From NCBI GenBank assembly GCA_014728045.1, contig WJMH01000017.1, positions 47,674 to 111,673 on the forward strand: a DNA stretch of 64,000 nucleotides, given 5' to 3'. Under the pieces are notes generated by a model. That model did no database searches. It was not told where the DNA came from and was given only the letters and a program-made list of their open reading frames with translations. A program made the position numbers and the translations under genes. This DNA comes from Candidatus Omnitrophota bacterium (GTDB lineage: Bacteria; Omnitrophota; Gorgyraeia; Tantalellales; Tantalellaceae). This document shows, in pieces, positions 21,001 through 22,631 of the stretch. Each line of letters opens with the position of its first letter. Within the stretch, counting starts at the first letter, position 1.

Positions 21001-22125
21001 ACCGTGGCAGTGGGAGCGCCCTCCGAAATATTCGATCTGCTGGGCTTCAGGGGCGTGAGGGAGCTCGAAAGAGAGACCGGCGCGAAGATCATCGCCATTG
21101 ACAGCAAGACCAGTGAGGAGATGATAGAGGAGCTGGACAAGAAAACGCGCGGAGAAAAGACCGTATCAGCTATTCTTGACGTTACGGCGGATGAATTCAA
21201 TAAGGAAGAGCTCAAGTCCGCGGTCAAGGAGTTCGCCGAAAAGACAAAGAGGGATATCATTGAACTTATGTTCCCGCACATTGCCGAACTTACTCCGGAG
21301 AACGTTAAAAGAGCGCGGAGTCTGGACGAGCTGAAGAACGTGACGGTCATCCTAGCAAGGCTGTTGCCGGAGATGGGTTCTTACAGGATCACCGAAAAGA
21401 GCATATACGACCTCAGGCTGCATAACATTTACGAGAAGTACAGTGTCAAATACACATCCGAAGCCCTGGATAAGATGAACGCTCTAAGAGGTAAAAAGGA
21501 TCTCAGCGGCGAAAGGCACTACGTGGTGACCGCTATAGAGAGCGCCGGTGACATGAGGATGCTCGCCGATTCCATAAGGGAGCGCCGCCAGGTGCTGGAA
21601 GTGGTAGGTCCCGAGGACGACCCGGTACAGGATATAGTGCTTATCCGCAATTCCGCCGTTGAGGAGGAGCTGGATGAGTACATGGAAGCGACGGGGCTTG
21701 ACGGGTACGTTGAAAGGGACAGGATAAGGTTCATTGAACAGGAACAGATCCTGACGCCGGAAGAAATGCTGGAAATGGTCCGTGAGATGACCGATCTGGC
21801 CGTCCGTGCCAATTCGGTGGCCATAGGCGCAAGAAGTGAGATAGTGGACCTTGAGAGCCCGGGCGCGATGGACATACTCAGCCTGGACAGGGAGGACCGT
21901 CTTCTCCTGGTGCAGATGGAAGAGGGTCTTGTCAGCCAGCTGTACAAGATGACCATAGAGATCATGTCCAATAACGACCAGAAACCGCTTACGGGAATAG
22001 ACGGAAAGCTTGATCAGGTGGAGAGATACAACCTGTTCAATTACCTGCCGAAGGTGGAACCGGTGGACATGAAAGAGATGCGCGAATACGAGCAAAGGAT
22101 ACGTACTATACTCATAGCGGCGTAA
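1..22125 (+). CDS. Giant A: multidomain membrane/envelope protein (5'-truncated by window edge)
   Basis: The reading frame is open from base 1 (codons for L-P-Y-I-H precede the first possible start, GTG at 40) to TAA at 22123-22125, so the gene begins outside the window and at least 7,374 codons are visible. No frameshift or internal stop interrupts it. Residue numbers in the domain entries count from the GTG at 40. The order is: calcium-loop motifs, a ~70-residue repeat array, membrane segments, GT2 glycosyltransferase, GH5-like hydrolase plus a decayed copy, HExxH, internal lipobox, YD/RHS-like region, PEP-synthase-type swivel and ATP-grasp domains, HPr-like domain, and a C-terminal module homologous to the end of the next giant gene. 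Many membrane segments imply an inner-membrane or envelope protein that builds and trims a polysaccharide. Whether it works as one chain or is cut into pieces cannot be seen. The overall role is inferred; individual domain calls vary in strength. Confidence 0.93.
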   Translation, partial: LPYIHEATAAVREVQEELTFNEIMRALRNAQESGRGAALKTIPYKNPLIDPMKTLGQTRLLYNGASIYAGDKEGTKGLWVSFGPWGVTVGVKYKAHIGKGEAAIFSHITRGITQQEEVPIVFLPAEKGSEDMWDTIRITGKHLLFLIPIAGAPIGSGLDSLYEGTIVQGQVDELMEKLPGGAPQQDRNLQVFSDEDNDKGSLKVDELEYFSYPGMSAEAVKKAGLEQVVPYRLWSQLSKHKHPMDVNGDGVVNEDDLRTPLKDLSEEAQKRIIDTLAVSVIGHPLLAEPGEGVEVTDLMKKQRKRVTDLINGKDADGRDVRPATVTDILTVFFDSKDWENASYAVLRRDGRKTSYLMNRVVWNIFRQRKAIPRSAQSADGTDNVVIIPVFNSDGAAPHYYQAMIEEHYDENGAPVETKIQDGQREGTGNLIRAIRLSGGNVRHVVTTPVILPEEEEIPDRFTYKKVIFDNGQFTGRMSHIEVHKDLQGRRVRTIERLYAVQPDGERTLSRVYVTVEDADGKVINSYAIEPAPGKEAVVEVPEVRDSEDRTKIITSLKFQGLIAVIPGGQVQAEEMYAGTINMTLTGADIADGALTRMRTVDVEKAGEIAGYSYPAGSKVYLEMSEDGKRLIKLSILGPEKAEGIREFIVSFESAKDGKLDFDREKMTVSGYDALRARGLAVEIRGEAVFPSGARELDQGSRLVRIDSYDITGGKKVFKQQEITIYNPNGRRNVTYVLNNENDEVHIIDGEELRDRQVGVGNVHIIAGERIEFRGRVYQRHDPVAGSLKINTGAKDPEVIPLPTVSRRARSVFAGSSVTYTYGPDGKGIVDISFYSPMNLETGEPGYKIASFSNPDGFPQGVDSFDADTGTVKGYKTVMILRSPAKEEAPADADKDGVSDAEEKPAEGPEEAPKGHIDVSGQEAMFNAETVKLNEGSTMDVFRVYGPDGSFLRTVHEIVDPVRGTIFYTAEEAKPGRVFVGYERDGVKFPQQEIWSGKVEASSIAGDRIATVEKRNGLAYTQYVDDAGLLKRAGEDPTLGGRVFVAPADNPDSPIREITGVTITPGKVGDETGRTLTEIGYSADGKLVYTRYTDNLAVLREAGLNAGLSGRIFVAGASDKMRPVKEVAHVIVKDGSVEPAPGTKGEITLSSMAYDKGMAYISYTNDPAAREALASIGQEQAAGRTFMAPERDTDHPLQEITGVKVTPGAITGLENKVVVSNMGYHNGMVYTRYVDNAAALRKAGLSPALGGRTFVAPLTDRTRAIREVEGAKVADGKVADTGKVIARIGYRRDAATGQVFVYTLDLRTNQVFVSTIERKDRALLRVSGVDILNGMVRPDPAQQDEMMYYYDEASDLVYMYDIGTEEIFAASMDRPDRAIMEVMGPEFTKKADGTIAMTGEAKVVRRIGYDGRGFVYTQYTGDVDVLRQAGLTPDMAGKVSVALETNMRRPIMEVGGVRVDEGEVLDQERMTILKRIGYDDLANPAAVYVRQVASGNTFKYGNIRLDERGNLLDPVLQHQVDGVKINADGTVDTTDEVALARFEIEDGVVKAKVLLEPDETGNLRYEYDNVIVPGNVIGRIIRIVKEDGQIEEVRYYGDTSRISGKTYRDASGEEELVTRYAYRGDHIYEFNGLIDAVRRDCCMVYEDDWTVLEVRRGVTYDSDTGEVTLEGEKVSFEQFIGRELKDLIYTERVDVEQMTKEQFYSALYWMDLVLNVPATERPALIKSAQKMRELAIEQFVGTQSTPREDFSGHTFNLSTREGGDFIGTALYWGGLHQKEDFDNEQFRKAFVQVANLPGIDTYIRTASEWKYWSPERKLYVFTDVVGKIAAKAIDPELEITGAERREFMEAQIEAQIKIKRGERVDEVLDQLDERMRNWRFWYLIKDLAIYSSIVFALFMSISYLLRKRRPWREREEAPEREAVPVPRDFMPQQVILDGHEEVNKQIMQLRAQMKYTQMPPEEKALVVGTLRDNAEILESVEAGDILKMFESDDFKVFIYDTGETAFKTGQTTHIGIRTGSIHITKEEYERLKAMASSTEEAGQYLAARFAHELYEVMGLMRYFMNATEDPENDIRDWIRASLRTRAGPDGTEEYEDFARARDLVMQALSLHNEALLLEQSLLPDGRNRDQVAKEADLAIKYTDLITGDDSLVPVITDINIAAEMNRPGESPEEEGAVSQEAARYDFDAAVERMKKVEKGVEDAFWTAHRTLEPVYYKAKGSKVAPEKLTRWFTIPALLGGGTLIASNVTHFLDTGLLMGWGWSVWVIGTLLVGLGLYSSRRLIKDSMTRSQTRLQRQQEAINIMEPALNEAIETLERLMTEGGDGFSAEDWQRMLKFDTPARFAHPDDVIAQETIRINLYDYMLYCRDWLQFLQRPENMQGDYLMYSRYHTPKHDVQRNLPTLYLSGKHFTSVYRDNKHNSFVDLMPGGHEPVPEDIPYNGPKFYNTTLGVNPVHPMPLSNLTMFTYRAIDRLNFVKKYYNQTKDLNKALDVDDVERSYRMKGFVDQAKGYGGVGPGRSSYARGKERHGFRLKALVVSFITLGVAAFMLRVLLSRVLPIPEVPELNITLSVFITFLAGMTGYMINVMIEKVSLFAKSFKARAGDESIIDSDLGKYVPSLVLFQALEDMLGAEVLVSRVNTSLRRLTRSGMLTQEQADDVMSAVVEKRYSDISTLVREDVIEVMSDEFSGAKASWKIVKGEFPSTWPINRLRLEYPLPEMVYLMNKTDRKKLVKVIMEDERLSRRLTDEQRRELVKNPEWGRERLTNEDILRNLTLSDVEYMLDEYNEELLAKFILMDTTFGQDAGNKLVDMVRSIQQAYRRPVDVFTVMDDNDRMEAKVDKEAFRSVFIDLVQEGALKIDPAAAERFSRDPEVDPVRVLDALERQEEGQAAVMLDHYEKRSGNKVIQGFLGGVDEIYYVVGGENLELMPKLVKYGLDLKAYRGELFAAGTLQEYPGSIEVITGSDYGVNLDKHQRKLRMKPPMNAEAVKDIALYYERKGEEQPDYMELVDEEDRLAPMVLRAKTAVWEMRQRTIDEQLAGIEDEEDAARWRIERSTDTGQLKKEYMDRFGEMVSAAGMDIRDAGALLALQEKSKEQMLPLINRQKDQTDSELEQARARYALWAFMQAYPIEIDEVGGLDVSRKFIETEFRLRNLPTVMQTELRQVPLKAPDWENIAYMDYLIWHSTIQVGQTMAGFLFLGGTGNGFLWEMLAYSKPVLGEDGKVESNEPLSTRATLQELMKPLRERVHTDETRREERIKRLSFSSRVLERLRLMVSPDVHIKNISSLLSRNFTQYNVSGAWDAMNQIEDAELGSRLALYNLKATRLTGKYTQILEDLLPKTGPGWWAQRVRWITLQAFWSIISYGPAFWMFFGQYVGMGSVWALIGSRNLMLAWGGLGSFIGVGVSFAGFFAFGKLFYMFGKFLYSLRTRAGLERNEQWQVDPMRTMGWGKFQHMAHLSSGSLAGVFTGITMGVTVFYLVVMLLAGMPAIENLGGIGTLIFSFAHMMRGTIPVLMGWLATTMAGAIVFISPPIVQTMMGWITVATRGLEDEESTQEALRKRLEDPRFRKLKGIGRVHIEDYRSVEEVLTVVTDYRDALVATKEYLDTERGREDFVQDLADGGVRMHFAYEVYNDLGLPLEDPQPKDIETFRNALGEILTEVEGIRDYTTGAIFIKPSVGIVGLALLAASAFLWIHGWLPYGWTIFTVGVSVPLIALKFTDMVSRMSGRPILRVGRMPLHMLGYFVRIPAMIHYYNHMVIPSFQNMQRSFFPGYSNEGYWTRGRTSVVKLRMGEKATLGTRYKQAVTWSRFQGPILMLLLILPWFAILGLNTYYDRAKIKDARERVVTEMTIENYTNGVVSLTDEQLERLIEEERSRRGDMRGFMIAVADQYEQYVHIGQEDRAKRLFNILRVYTDNLRRTYVEQGKDKWDYEYFTQHLQQIFARLGRLDVYCRMFGINESEIMPLDETNSTVRLVSGAPGSSVRRLDDGTIEIRASMDGMNVVGGRGTVEVLIELTRPMNMQEMKELAFEVFIPEQSRDDFRGSHLTVKAYDEQGNPRPIFDEPGYQGGAESKLYFVPRPENKRGRDILDGKDTSVYSRPEMPAGIIIPGPRVYNPSATKSWKVIISNDLVRPTSGVLRIKAPRILPRVDMSETVGKAFGPKVLPKKEFARNVGANILGSFHDVGEWEGKHDGYSTPEGRKKLREQLTGLASGGANLVRVQSFFGDARAGVRTDDNGRFTGFDDKVAADIKAFFEVLEEVRAEYPNLRVMPTLFSFELADNVEKEGDTVVGENPVLLKDAVSRLRVVRELENVLGEYWAHPGIYAWDLFNEPEGCPDQRMVVYVKRYVQMLAEKIHARGGKVTVGSKNQQTLIEHWSDVAAIDILQFHIYEKGVPVFRKAASEISETKPVIIGEAGQRDMDGSGMKMSPRNVRLILDRAREMGYGGVIFWRDSEYGFEKPASISEWLTVLLPGVKAPMLVLKTAQGVPEEAVSEKVEAVPVEEEVIADIPPVEKVKIGPEPEGFTSEPEAFGAVARWEMPTVIEKMRDGKPVKVNAFVNGSITDNIGTVENEFENLKTKGCEAVRVHFGFLPAEDRIKDLEADLVALFDMARKTGLRLEFALIDMALVNEILSRDSLWDARDYRKSLEELLSLFLRVRGDYVAEYAEEAPETAIVADEADLRGLTSGGNKIRPDASSWIVNSNEEVIKSFMDLKKKIGEVTLKVRVDIDNLQWAMAIAGGVAAPEEEGGLSDTVYDQVQLEMYIPRDFNAENLQWLLNKIKPLAGSRLRFVLHARGKVDPEVAARIKTEFPNCLVVANERTSEGVIGEARDLISVSLEPRPDTGARKNISWVSSALAAIFYGIGTAAVLALAGDVRVAVLAGYALASVATIYGLQALDLKYGIIARTARVLGREEGLIEPFERARAAEAGVEEIAYVKDGELYVDKVEMARRPEAVQRLYYFHELLHLRGISSHAGLYMVQGTLLPVVMAYSIIHPVLSAAYRTAGAMVKAALWTVSVGLSLLCGKKLLRPVVVAVFLAALVAGCGLDEEVETGDNFPPNQVGDRWVTYYQDTGYVHTEYWNQGADEGQLIERRNDNDYGRHTPEAFDDYGRMNYLITPDGRYNLYEYYPRETEDTVPQIRVQTIWASEEAYLAGDEPIEIIERYEGLSDQDFGWIKRTQQATSSGMDIAEYDATDLGDGLNYGRLLVYFDSSVGEYTLYEWNSWDGVDHPGQVRKTTYRGIYQVSAGDDLLAGLKDAEKYMHWIYNTHGEERNVDTQTNGWEQVEYFVYDTSMTVTYWDSGFVKTIEKPAETDVAESHELYGKHVKYYFRDEPATIGKTTGRLYQVDNYTDNWTDSISHTNPYPEDHNDLRRFEKIRETAGQITEILTYHPTSDTSSPGLPSMIERPLDNVTYYYENLPFYGDIGRMVIALVGDALTLVEYHPDTDTVSVKHEYTDPSLLSDPLGVDPEYDLPDRSLYFNEAGNLIRVVDNVGVAVYDYYVSGNLKSTTGADGITYLFNDEMTHQDPDTGTWYGRLSKVTDTADNTVTDITYYTADANDERIQKKVISDLDTSQVIKEITFYEDGQVESQTLTEADEQGNVYYHYDTSGRVDVNVLSAANAEGEIAFEYEYWADTDVVKIQRCYSDADRQNLARTIEYDQSGNVVSIEVVELMPRFLPHISPLRAGILSGAVLAFTPRSAFAGEGAFAFAGPILNLDPVLLGAIVLGAIMAGIIMGTGLGPRIKRFIKSLAYRVGLRWGVTMADIVPKSVSLDDYPMDLGAAGTNDQTYRKTHSEKRVRDDVFEGNRYVLVGLDAEGNFEIKGRGENASANVQVMNDRLNEINTSARHKAFRQFIANNKDLLGKFQLYLVEPSPDSLAAKHPHLLTCDGRKWQVAFSGTREGRAQAIYMTRAFFEGMPIEDVLLPALSQQIRRAVLLYYFWHVHAGKAYPSGEHTPQVQGLLNEIAMSGPVREEIDAVMREVIEKLDKQFAFEMEEVDRMKRLIETAMKEIGDIGAFQQIIDNLEGFKSSIADRDYDMAAEQWGTINFQISLLIGREDEVSEKVSSNDEINTFLEMADEMNIDEVLNSYLAEYGVYNLQGQEQGQAVGILHVIDNLQEMEERFSQATGDEIWVFPYMDKRIPRIKGRGIITSIGGEGHSLAVARSQAIPLAIIPNAVEYLKQFEGEECMFRVDRDGVARLRLAHEDEIKHKESYRRTPPAKTVTVPPASIGPDSEMVYGLEDVDIFYLNRVGPKASNLGHMVNNGLRDNIPPGSALTFAFSDAFMKSPVDEEGNTLESRIAEIAEDIMMDPATGKMKSPDKITSADREKLASIRKMIIGAEMPAELRRIILAAANELKDQYGNTSFYVRSSYNFEDLPEASAAGQYESYPDNDEMLEVRTDEQIIEAVKRVIAQKYSESAVDMRLEYGVEDKDVYAGVILQVPAVSAGVAHSIETPLLSGTMNTYEPVDRNKGVIEIKAGFGLGAVVSGRGEPAKALVNKVTGEVDIVNKYSQAGRKLLIDQSGHFKAVDVTAEEAHSEVFWSGLVDKLASLGMKIEDMFFNWTQDVEWVYTPKGEIYIVQSRTVPEMLLTLEATSMYAPLYKDFLPLISDAELRSLDQMRRTGDVDGLVGQLKSGMSEADLQRNMPSAIAKRVIASMYLNQVLKIAENRQKLTEDHLNRIKRVISTGNMYGWVLVPSLGYLGDTPLAGNVRKYVSEYADLKRIPMPHLGKLDFAESAFRLGDYQKGVSNMTSASVMNDSPRSVAARVLSLAKRYLLEEEDVPRDVREQAATYLRGLKETYKGEWVSEQIQLVLNRMMPAEEVYEEEIAAEAETKELAPESAGPPEGSLAALLIAGKQDEFIDTAYERIEPQGTDAEAEGTFSIEVTNTLGLHMRPAVLLEKVLKKAQVKAVLASGLSAGQEYRAIAGMTMGAEQGQEFMMTLSGRERDINWAARAMEEIIDSTPDKKIENAFKVTIVEMKKKEVVPDTEKSVDELLGEFTVAVGAPSEIFDLLGFRGVRELERETGAKIIAIDSKTSEEMIEELDKKTRGEKTVSAILDVTADEFNKEELKSAVKEFAEKTKRDIIELMFPHIAELTPENVKRARSLDELKNVTVILARLLPEMGSYRITEKSIYDLRLHNIYEKYSVKYTSEALDKMNALRGKKDLSGERHYVVTAIESAGDMRMLADSIRERRQVLEVVGPEDDPVQDIVLIRNSAVEEELDEYMEATGLDGYVERDRIRFIEQEQILTPEEMLEMVREMTDLAVRANSVAIGARSEIVDLESPGAMDILSLDREDRLLLVQMEEGLVSQLYKMTIEIMSNNDQKPLTGIDGKLDQVERYNLFNYLPKVEPVDMKEMREYEQRIRTILIAA
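733..768 (+). other. EF-hand/dockerin-type calcium loop in giant A
   Basis: Residues 232-243 read DVNGDGVVNEDD. This has the D-x-N-x-D-G spacing and terminal acidic residue of a calcium-binding EF-hand or dockerin loop. A second acidic calcium-type motif, DADKDGVSDAEE, is at 2671-2706 next to a proline/glutamate-rich linker and resembles thrombospondin type 3 repeats. Such loops are common in extracellular or periplasmic bacterial proteins and suggest that the N-terminal part of giant A lies outside the cytoplasm. Confidence 0.6.
3010..4600 (+). repeat. Tandem ~70-residue protein repeats in giant A
   Basis: About eight degenerate units start near 3028, 3235, 3451, 3661, 3862, 4036, 4219 and 4426, with spacing of roughly 175-215 bases. 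A full unit runs: R-I-G-Y-x-x-G, then V-Y-T-x-Y-x-D-N, then L-R-x-A-G-L, then G-x-F-V-A, then R-x-I-x-E-V-x-G-V. Units five and six are shortened and lack the A-G-L segment. The pattern suggests a beta-rich repetitive ectodomain. I do not recognise a named family. Confidence 0.75.
5641..7775 (+). other. Membrane-anchored linker region of giant A
   Basis: A hydrophobic helix (5641-5715) ends in a cluster of arginines and lysines (R-K-R-R-P-W-R). A membrane pair lies at about 6688-6840 and a further pair at about 7590-7770. Between them are charged, helix-rich stretches, including A-H-E-L-Y-E near 6145. That resembles a zincin helix but lacks the second histidine, so I do not call it a protease. 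The ectodomain repeats precede this region and the glycosyltransferase follows it, so it probably carries the chain from outside to the cytoplasmic face. That topology is an inference from hydrophobicity only. Confidence 0.5.
8440..11520 (+). other. GT2 processive glycosyltransferase domain with polytopic membrane region
   Basis: The diagnostic GT2 elements appear in the right order. The nucleotide-sugar site V-D-E-E-D-R (9022-9039) corresponds to the D-A-E-D motif of NrfB/cellulose-synthase-like enzymes. G-G-T-G-N (9595-9609) matches the G-T-G-N motif. I-E-D-A-E-L-G (9916-9936) matches T-E-D-A-D-L-G and carries the catalytic aspartate. Q-R-V-R-W (10039-10053) is the QxxRW product-binding signature. 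Several transmembrane helices follow up to about 11520, as expected for an enzyme that extrudes its polymer. The N-terminal part of the GT-A fold is strongly diverged. Family knowledge: such enzymes polymerise or transfer sugars at the cytoplasmic face and pass the product through the membrane. The sugar is unknown. A hydrolase domain fused downstream supports polysaccharide synthesis. Confidence 0.8.
11900..12450 (+). other. Beta-sandwich, carbohydrate-binding-like domain
   Basis: About 180 residues of alternating hydrophobic beta-strand pattern with few helices lie between the last glycosyltransferase membrane helix and the hydrolase barrel. Position and composition resemble the jelly-roll sugar-binding modules that accompany glycoside hydrolases. 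I see no diagnostic motif, so this is a structural guess. Confidence 0.35.
12480..13425 (+). other. GH5/clan GH-A-like glycoside hydrolase domain
   Basis: A TIM-barrel hydrolase pattern spans about 310 residues. The acid/base motif D-L-F-N-E-P-E is at 12976-12996, with the catalytic glutamate at 12988 (residue 4317). The strand-7 nucleophile motif I-I-G-E-A-G has its glutamate at 13237 (residue 4400). The G-G-A-N-L-V-R-V segment near 12640 matches the strand with a conserved arginine at the start of GH5 barrels. Family knowledge: clan GH-A enzymes are retaining beta-glycosidases such as cellulases and mannanases. Fusion to a GT2 domain parallels bacterial exopolysaccharide systems, where a hydrolase trims the emerging chain. 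The exact GH family and substrate are not determined. Confidence 0.75.
13570..14510 (+). other. Degenerate second clan GH-A barrel
   Basis: After a proline/glutamate/valine-rich linker (about 13480-13570) comes a second barrel-like domain whose segments match the preceding hydrolase. E-A-V-R-V-H-F-G parallels N-L-V-R-V-Q-S-F, and R-L-E-F-A-L-I-D parallels R-V-M-P-T-L-F. At the acid/base position the chain reads V-A-D-E-A-D instead of F-N-E-P, and no G-E-A nucleophile motif follows. It looks like a tandem duplicate that has lost catalysis and may serve as a scaffold or sugar-binding domain. Confidence 0.5.
14545..15070 (+). other. Membrane segments with an HExxH zinc-protease-like motif
   Basis: Two hydrophobic segments (about 14545-14700 and 14920-15060) flank Y-Y-F-H-E-L-L-H-L, where H-E-L-L-H lies at 14884-14898 (residues 4949-4953). 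HExxH is the zinc-binding signature of gluzincin and metzincin peptidases, and an embedded membrane-flanked copy recalls M48/M56-type proteases. The third zinc ligand is not obvious, so activity is uncertain. It sits directly upstream of an internal lipoprotein signal. Confidence 0.45.
15073..15132 (+). other. Internal lipoprotein signal peptide (lipobox) in giant A
   Basis: K-K-L-L-R-P is followed by a 12-residue hydrophobic core and L-V-A-G-C, with the cysteine at 15130-15132 (residue 5031). After the cysteine the chain becomes hydrophilic and acidic (G-L-D-E-E). This is a textbook lipobox with n-, h- and c-regions, but it lies about 5,000 residues into the protein. It either marks an old gene-fusion junction or allows processing and lipid anchoring of the downstream part. 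Confidence 0.7.
15133..17030 (+). other. YD/RHS-like beta-strand repeat region
   Basis: About 630 residues are rich in tyrosine, aspartate and threonine in short, degenerate, YD-like strand patterns such as Y-Y-Q-D-T-G-Y, Y-D-Y-Y-V-S-G-N-L and Y-H-Y-D-T-S-G-R-V. The last two are close to the classic Y-D-x-x-G-R-L unit of RHS/YD proteins. The strict repeat register and an RHS-core toxin junction are missing. A surface-exposed, sugar- or wall-binding beta structure is likely. Confidence 0.5.
17035..17225 (+). other. Internal Sec-type signal peptide followed by a membrane helix in giant A
   Basis: A basic/hydrophobic stretch ending P-R-S-A-F-A fits a signal-peptidase I site, with the predicted cut after the alanine codon at 17104-17106. 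A second strong helix (about 17146-17220) ends in basic residues (R-I-K-R-F-I-K). The downstream phosphotransfer domains would then be cytoplasmic if this helix crosses the membrane inward. This is a prediction from sequence pattern only. Confidence 0.55.
18400..18640 (+). other. PEP-utilising swivel (phosphohistidine) domain, copy in giant A
   Basis: I-G-G-E-G-H-S-L-A-V-A-R-S-Q-A-I-P (from 18457) matches the mobile-domain consensus G-G-x-x-S-H-A-A-I-V-A-R-x-x-G-I-P of PEP synthase, PPDK and enzyme I. The presumptive phospho-acceptor histidine is at 18472 (residue 6145). In known enzymes this histidine shuttles phosphate between the ATP-grasp domain and a PEP-binding barrel. Here it precedes the ATP-grasp domain, the reverse of PEP synthase, and I find no PEP-binding barrel. 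Confidence 0.7.
18700..19790 (+). other. PPDK/PEP-synthase N-terminal ATP-grasp domain, copy in giant A
   Basis: G-P-K-A-S-N-L-G-H-M (near 18748) matches the N-terminal K-G-A-N-L-G motif. V-R-S-S-Y-N-F-E-D-L-P (from 19102) matches V-R-S-S-A-T-A-E-D-L-P. The end has Q-D-V-E-W and I-V-Q-S-R (19693-19749), matching Q-D-I-E-W and L-Q-S-R. These are the nucleotide-binding signatures of the PPDK_N family. The domain is near full length. With the swivel and HPr-like domains nearby it could drive histidine phosphotransfer. Confidence 0.82.
20638..20895 (+). other. HPr-like phosphocarrier domain
   Basis: The segment starts F-S-I-E-V-T-N and continues L-G-L-H-M-R-P-A, matching the HPr active-site consensus G-L-H-A-R-P-A. 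The histidine is at 20677-20679 (residue 6880). About 85 residues follow with the alternating pattern of the HPr fold, including M-T-M-G-A-E-Q-G near the regulatory-serine helix position. HPr normally receives phosphate on this histidine from enzyme I. Fusion behind an ATP-grasp and swivel pair suggests intramolecular phosphate relay, which is an inference. Confidence 0.75.
20990..22122 (+). other. C-terminal module of giant A, shared with giant B
   Basis: The last ~375 residues align with the end of giant B (60150-61400). F-T-V-A-V-G-A-P-S matches F-E-V-A-L-G-V-P-S; S-Y-R-I-T-E-K-S matches S-Y-R-L-S-E-K-S; R-H-Y-V-V matches K-H-Y-L-V; and the tail P-V-D-M-K-E...R-T-I-L-I-A-A matches P-V-D-L-E-E...K-Q-V-L-I-K-A. 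I do not recognise the family. Its position at both C-termini suggests a localisation, anchoring or assembly role. Confidence 0.75.
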
Positions 22126-22204
22126 TCGGCTTTGTGATACGGTTTGGGTAAGTATACAGATAAACATAAAGGAAAGGAGACCAGGTAGGGGCTAGATAAC
22201 AAAA

Positions 22205-22311
22205 AAGGTGTAGGGAAAGATGTGAAATGCAAAAAAACACCTTCCTGCATAAGCATCTTCACAAAGCACCAGGAAAAGGCCCTCCCCTTAGCGGGTAGGG
22301 CCTTTTTTTTT
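22205..22311 (+). ncRNA. Candidate structured RNA ending at the terminator
   Basis: AAGGTGT (22205-22211) is complementary to ACACCTT (22237-22243), and AAGATG (22217-22222) plus ATGC (22227-22230) are complementary to CATCTT (22254-22259) plus GCAT (22247-22250). The two sets cross, giving either an H-type pseudoknot or mutually exclusive stems, just ahead of a rho-independent terminator. It may be the 3' end of the giant A transcript or a small independent RNA. No clear promoter precedes it, and I do not match it to a known RNA family. Confidence 0.25.
22276..22311 (+). terminator. Intrinsic terminator after giant A
   Basis: AAGGCCCT (22276-22283) pairs with AGGGCCTT (22297-22304), extended inward by CCC/GGG (22284-22286 with 22293-22295) around a short loop. 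A run of T residues continues to 22310. It lies 150 bases after the giant A stop codon and probably ends that transcript, so giant B would be transcribed separately. Confidence 0.88.
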
Positions 22312-22549
22312 AATTCCTTCCGAGAAAAAAGACCCCGCGCAATACCTCCCGGAATAGTCTCTGAGGCCCTCCAGGGGCCTTAAGAGCTTAAATTATAAGA
22401 CTTTAGGGGGGATTCTATCTCTTAAATCGGCAAAGACCTTAAAAGAGCTTAAAACAGGCCAAAGTTAGTATTTAAAAAATCTAAAAAACTTATATCTTTA
22501 ATACGATGACATCTATAAAATATATATAAATTACTTAAATATGTTAAAC

Positions 22550-22562
22550 ATAAAATAGCCAG
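22550..22562 (+). repeat. Promoter-upstream motif ATAAAATAGCCAG, copy 1
   Basis: A 13-base string lies nine bases upstream of the giant B -35 box. It is repeated identically at 61535-61547, eleven bases upstream of the first giant C promoter. The constant position suggests an activator site or UP-like element. A related leader motif (AAAAAGYCAG) follows each promoter at 22623-22632, 61608-61617 and 61784-61793. Confidence 0.6.
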
Positions 22563-22571
22563 AAATACCCA

Positions 22572-22599
22572 TTGATTTTAGGATGGTATGTGTTATCAT
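22572..22599 (+). promoter_or_regulatory. Putative sigma70-type promoter of giant B
   Basis: TTGATT (22572-22577), a 16-base spacer and TATCAT (22594-22599), preceded by TGT, which gives an extended -10 (TGnTATCAT). An imperfect inverted repeat, ATACCCAT (22565-22572) with ATGGTAT (22583-22589), overlaps the -35 box and spacer like an operator. The string ATGTGYTATCATWT recurs at the second promoter of giant C, which supports a real and shared element. Confidence 0.65.
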
Positions 22600-22631
22600 A
22601 TTATAGAACGAATTAACATAACAAAAAGTCA

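Larger units (their letters stand above)
22126..22631. other. Intergenic region between giants A and B
   Basis: The first 190 bases hold a possible pseudoknot-forming segment (22205-22259) and a strong intrinsic terminator. The middle has a short hairpin (22364-22380) and a direct repeat of C-T-T-A-A-(AA)-G-A-G-C-T-T-A-A-A at 22379-22392 and 22438-22453. From about 22440 to 22630 it is very AT-rich and ends in the promoter and leader motif of giant B. I see no credible small gene. Confidence 0.7.

Noticed and set aside
22041..22262. Small minus-strand gene between giants A and B
   Set aside because: It overlaps the end of giant A, has no ribosome site or family features, and crosses the structured segment before the terminator.
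22364..22380. Second terminator downstream of 22311
   Set aside because: The short AGGCCC/GGGCCT hairpin is followed by TAAGAGC and not by a T-tract.
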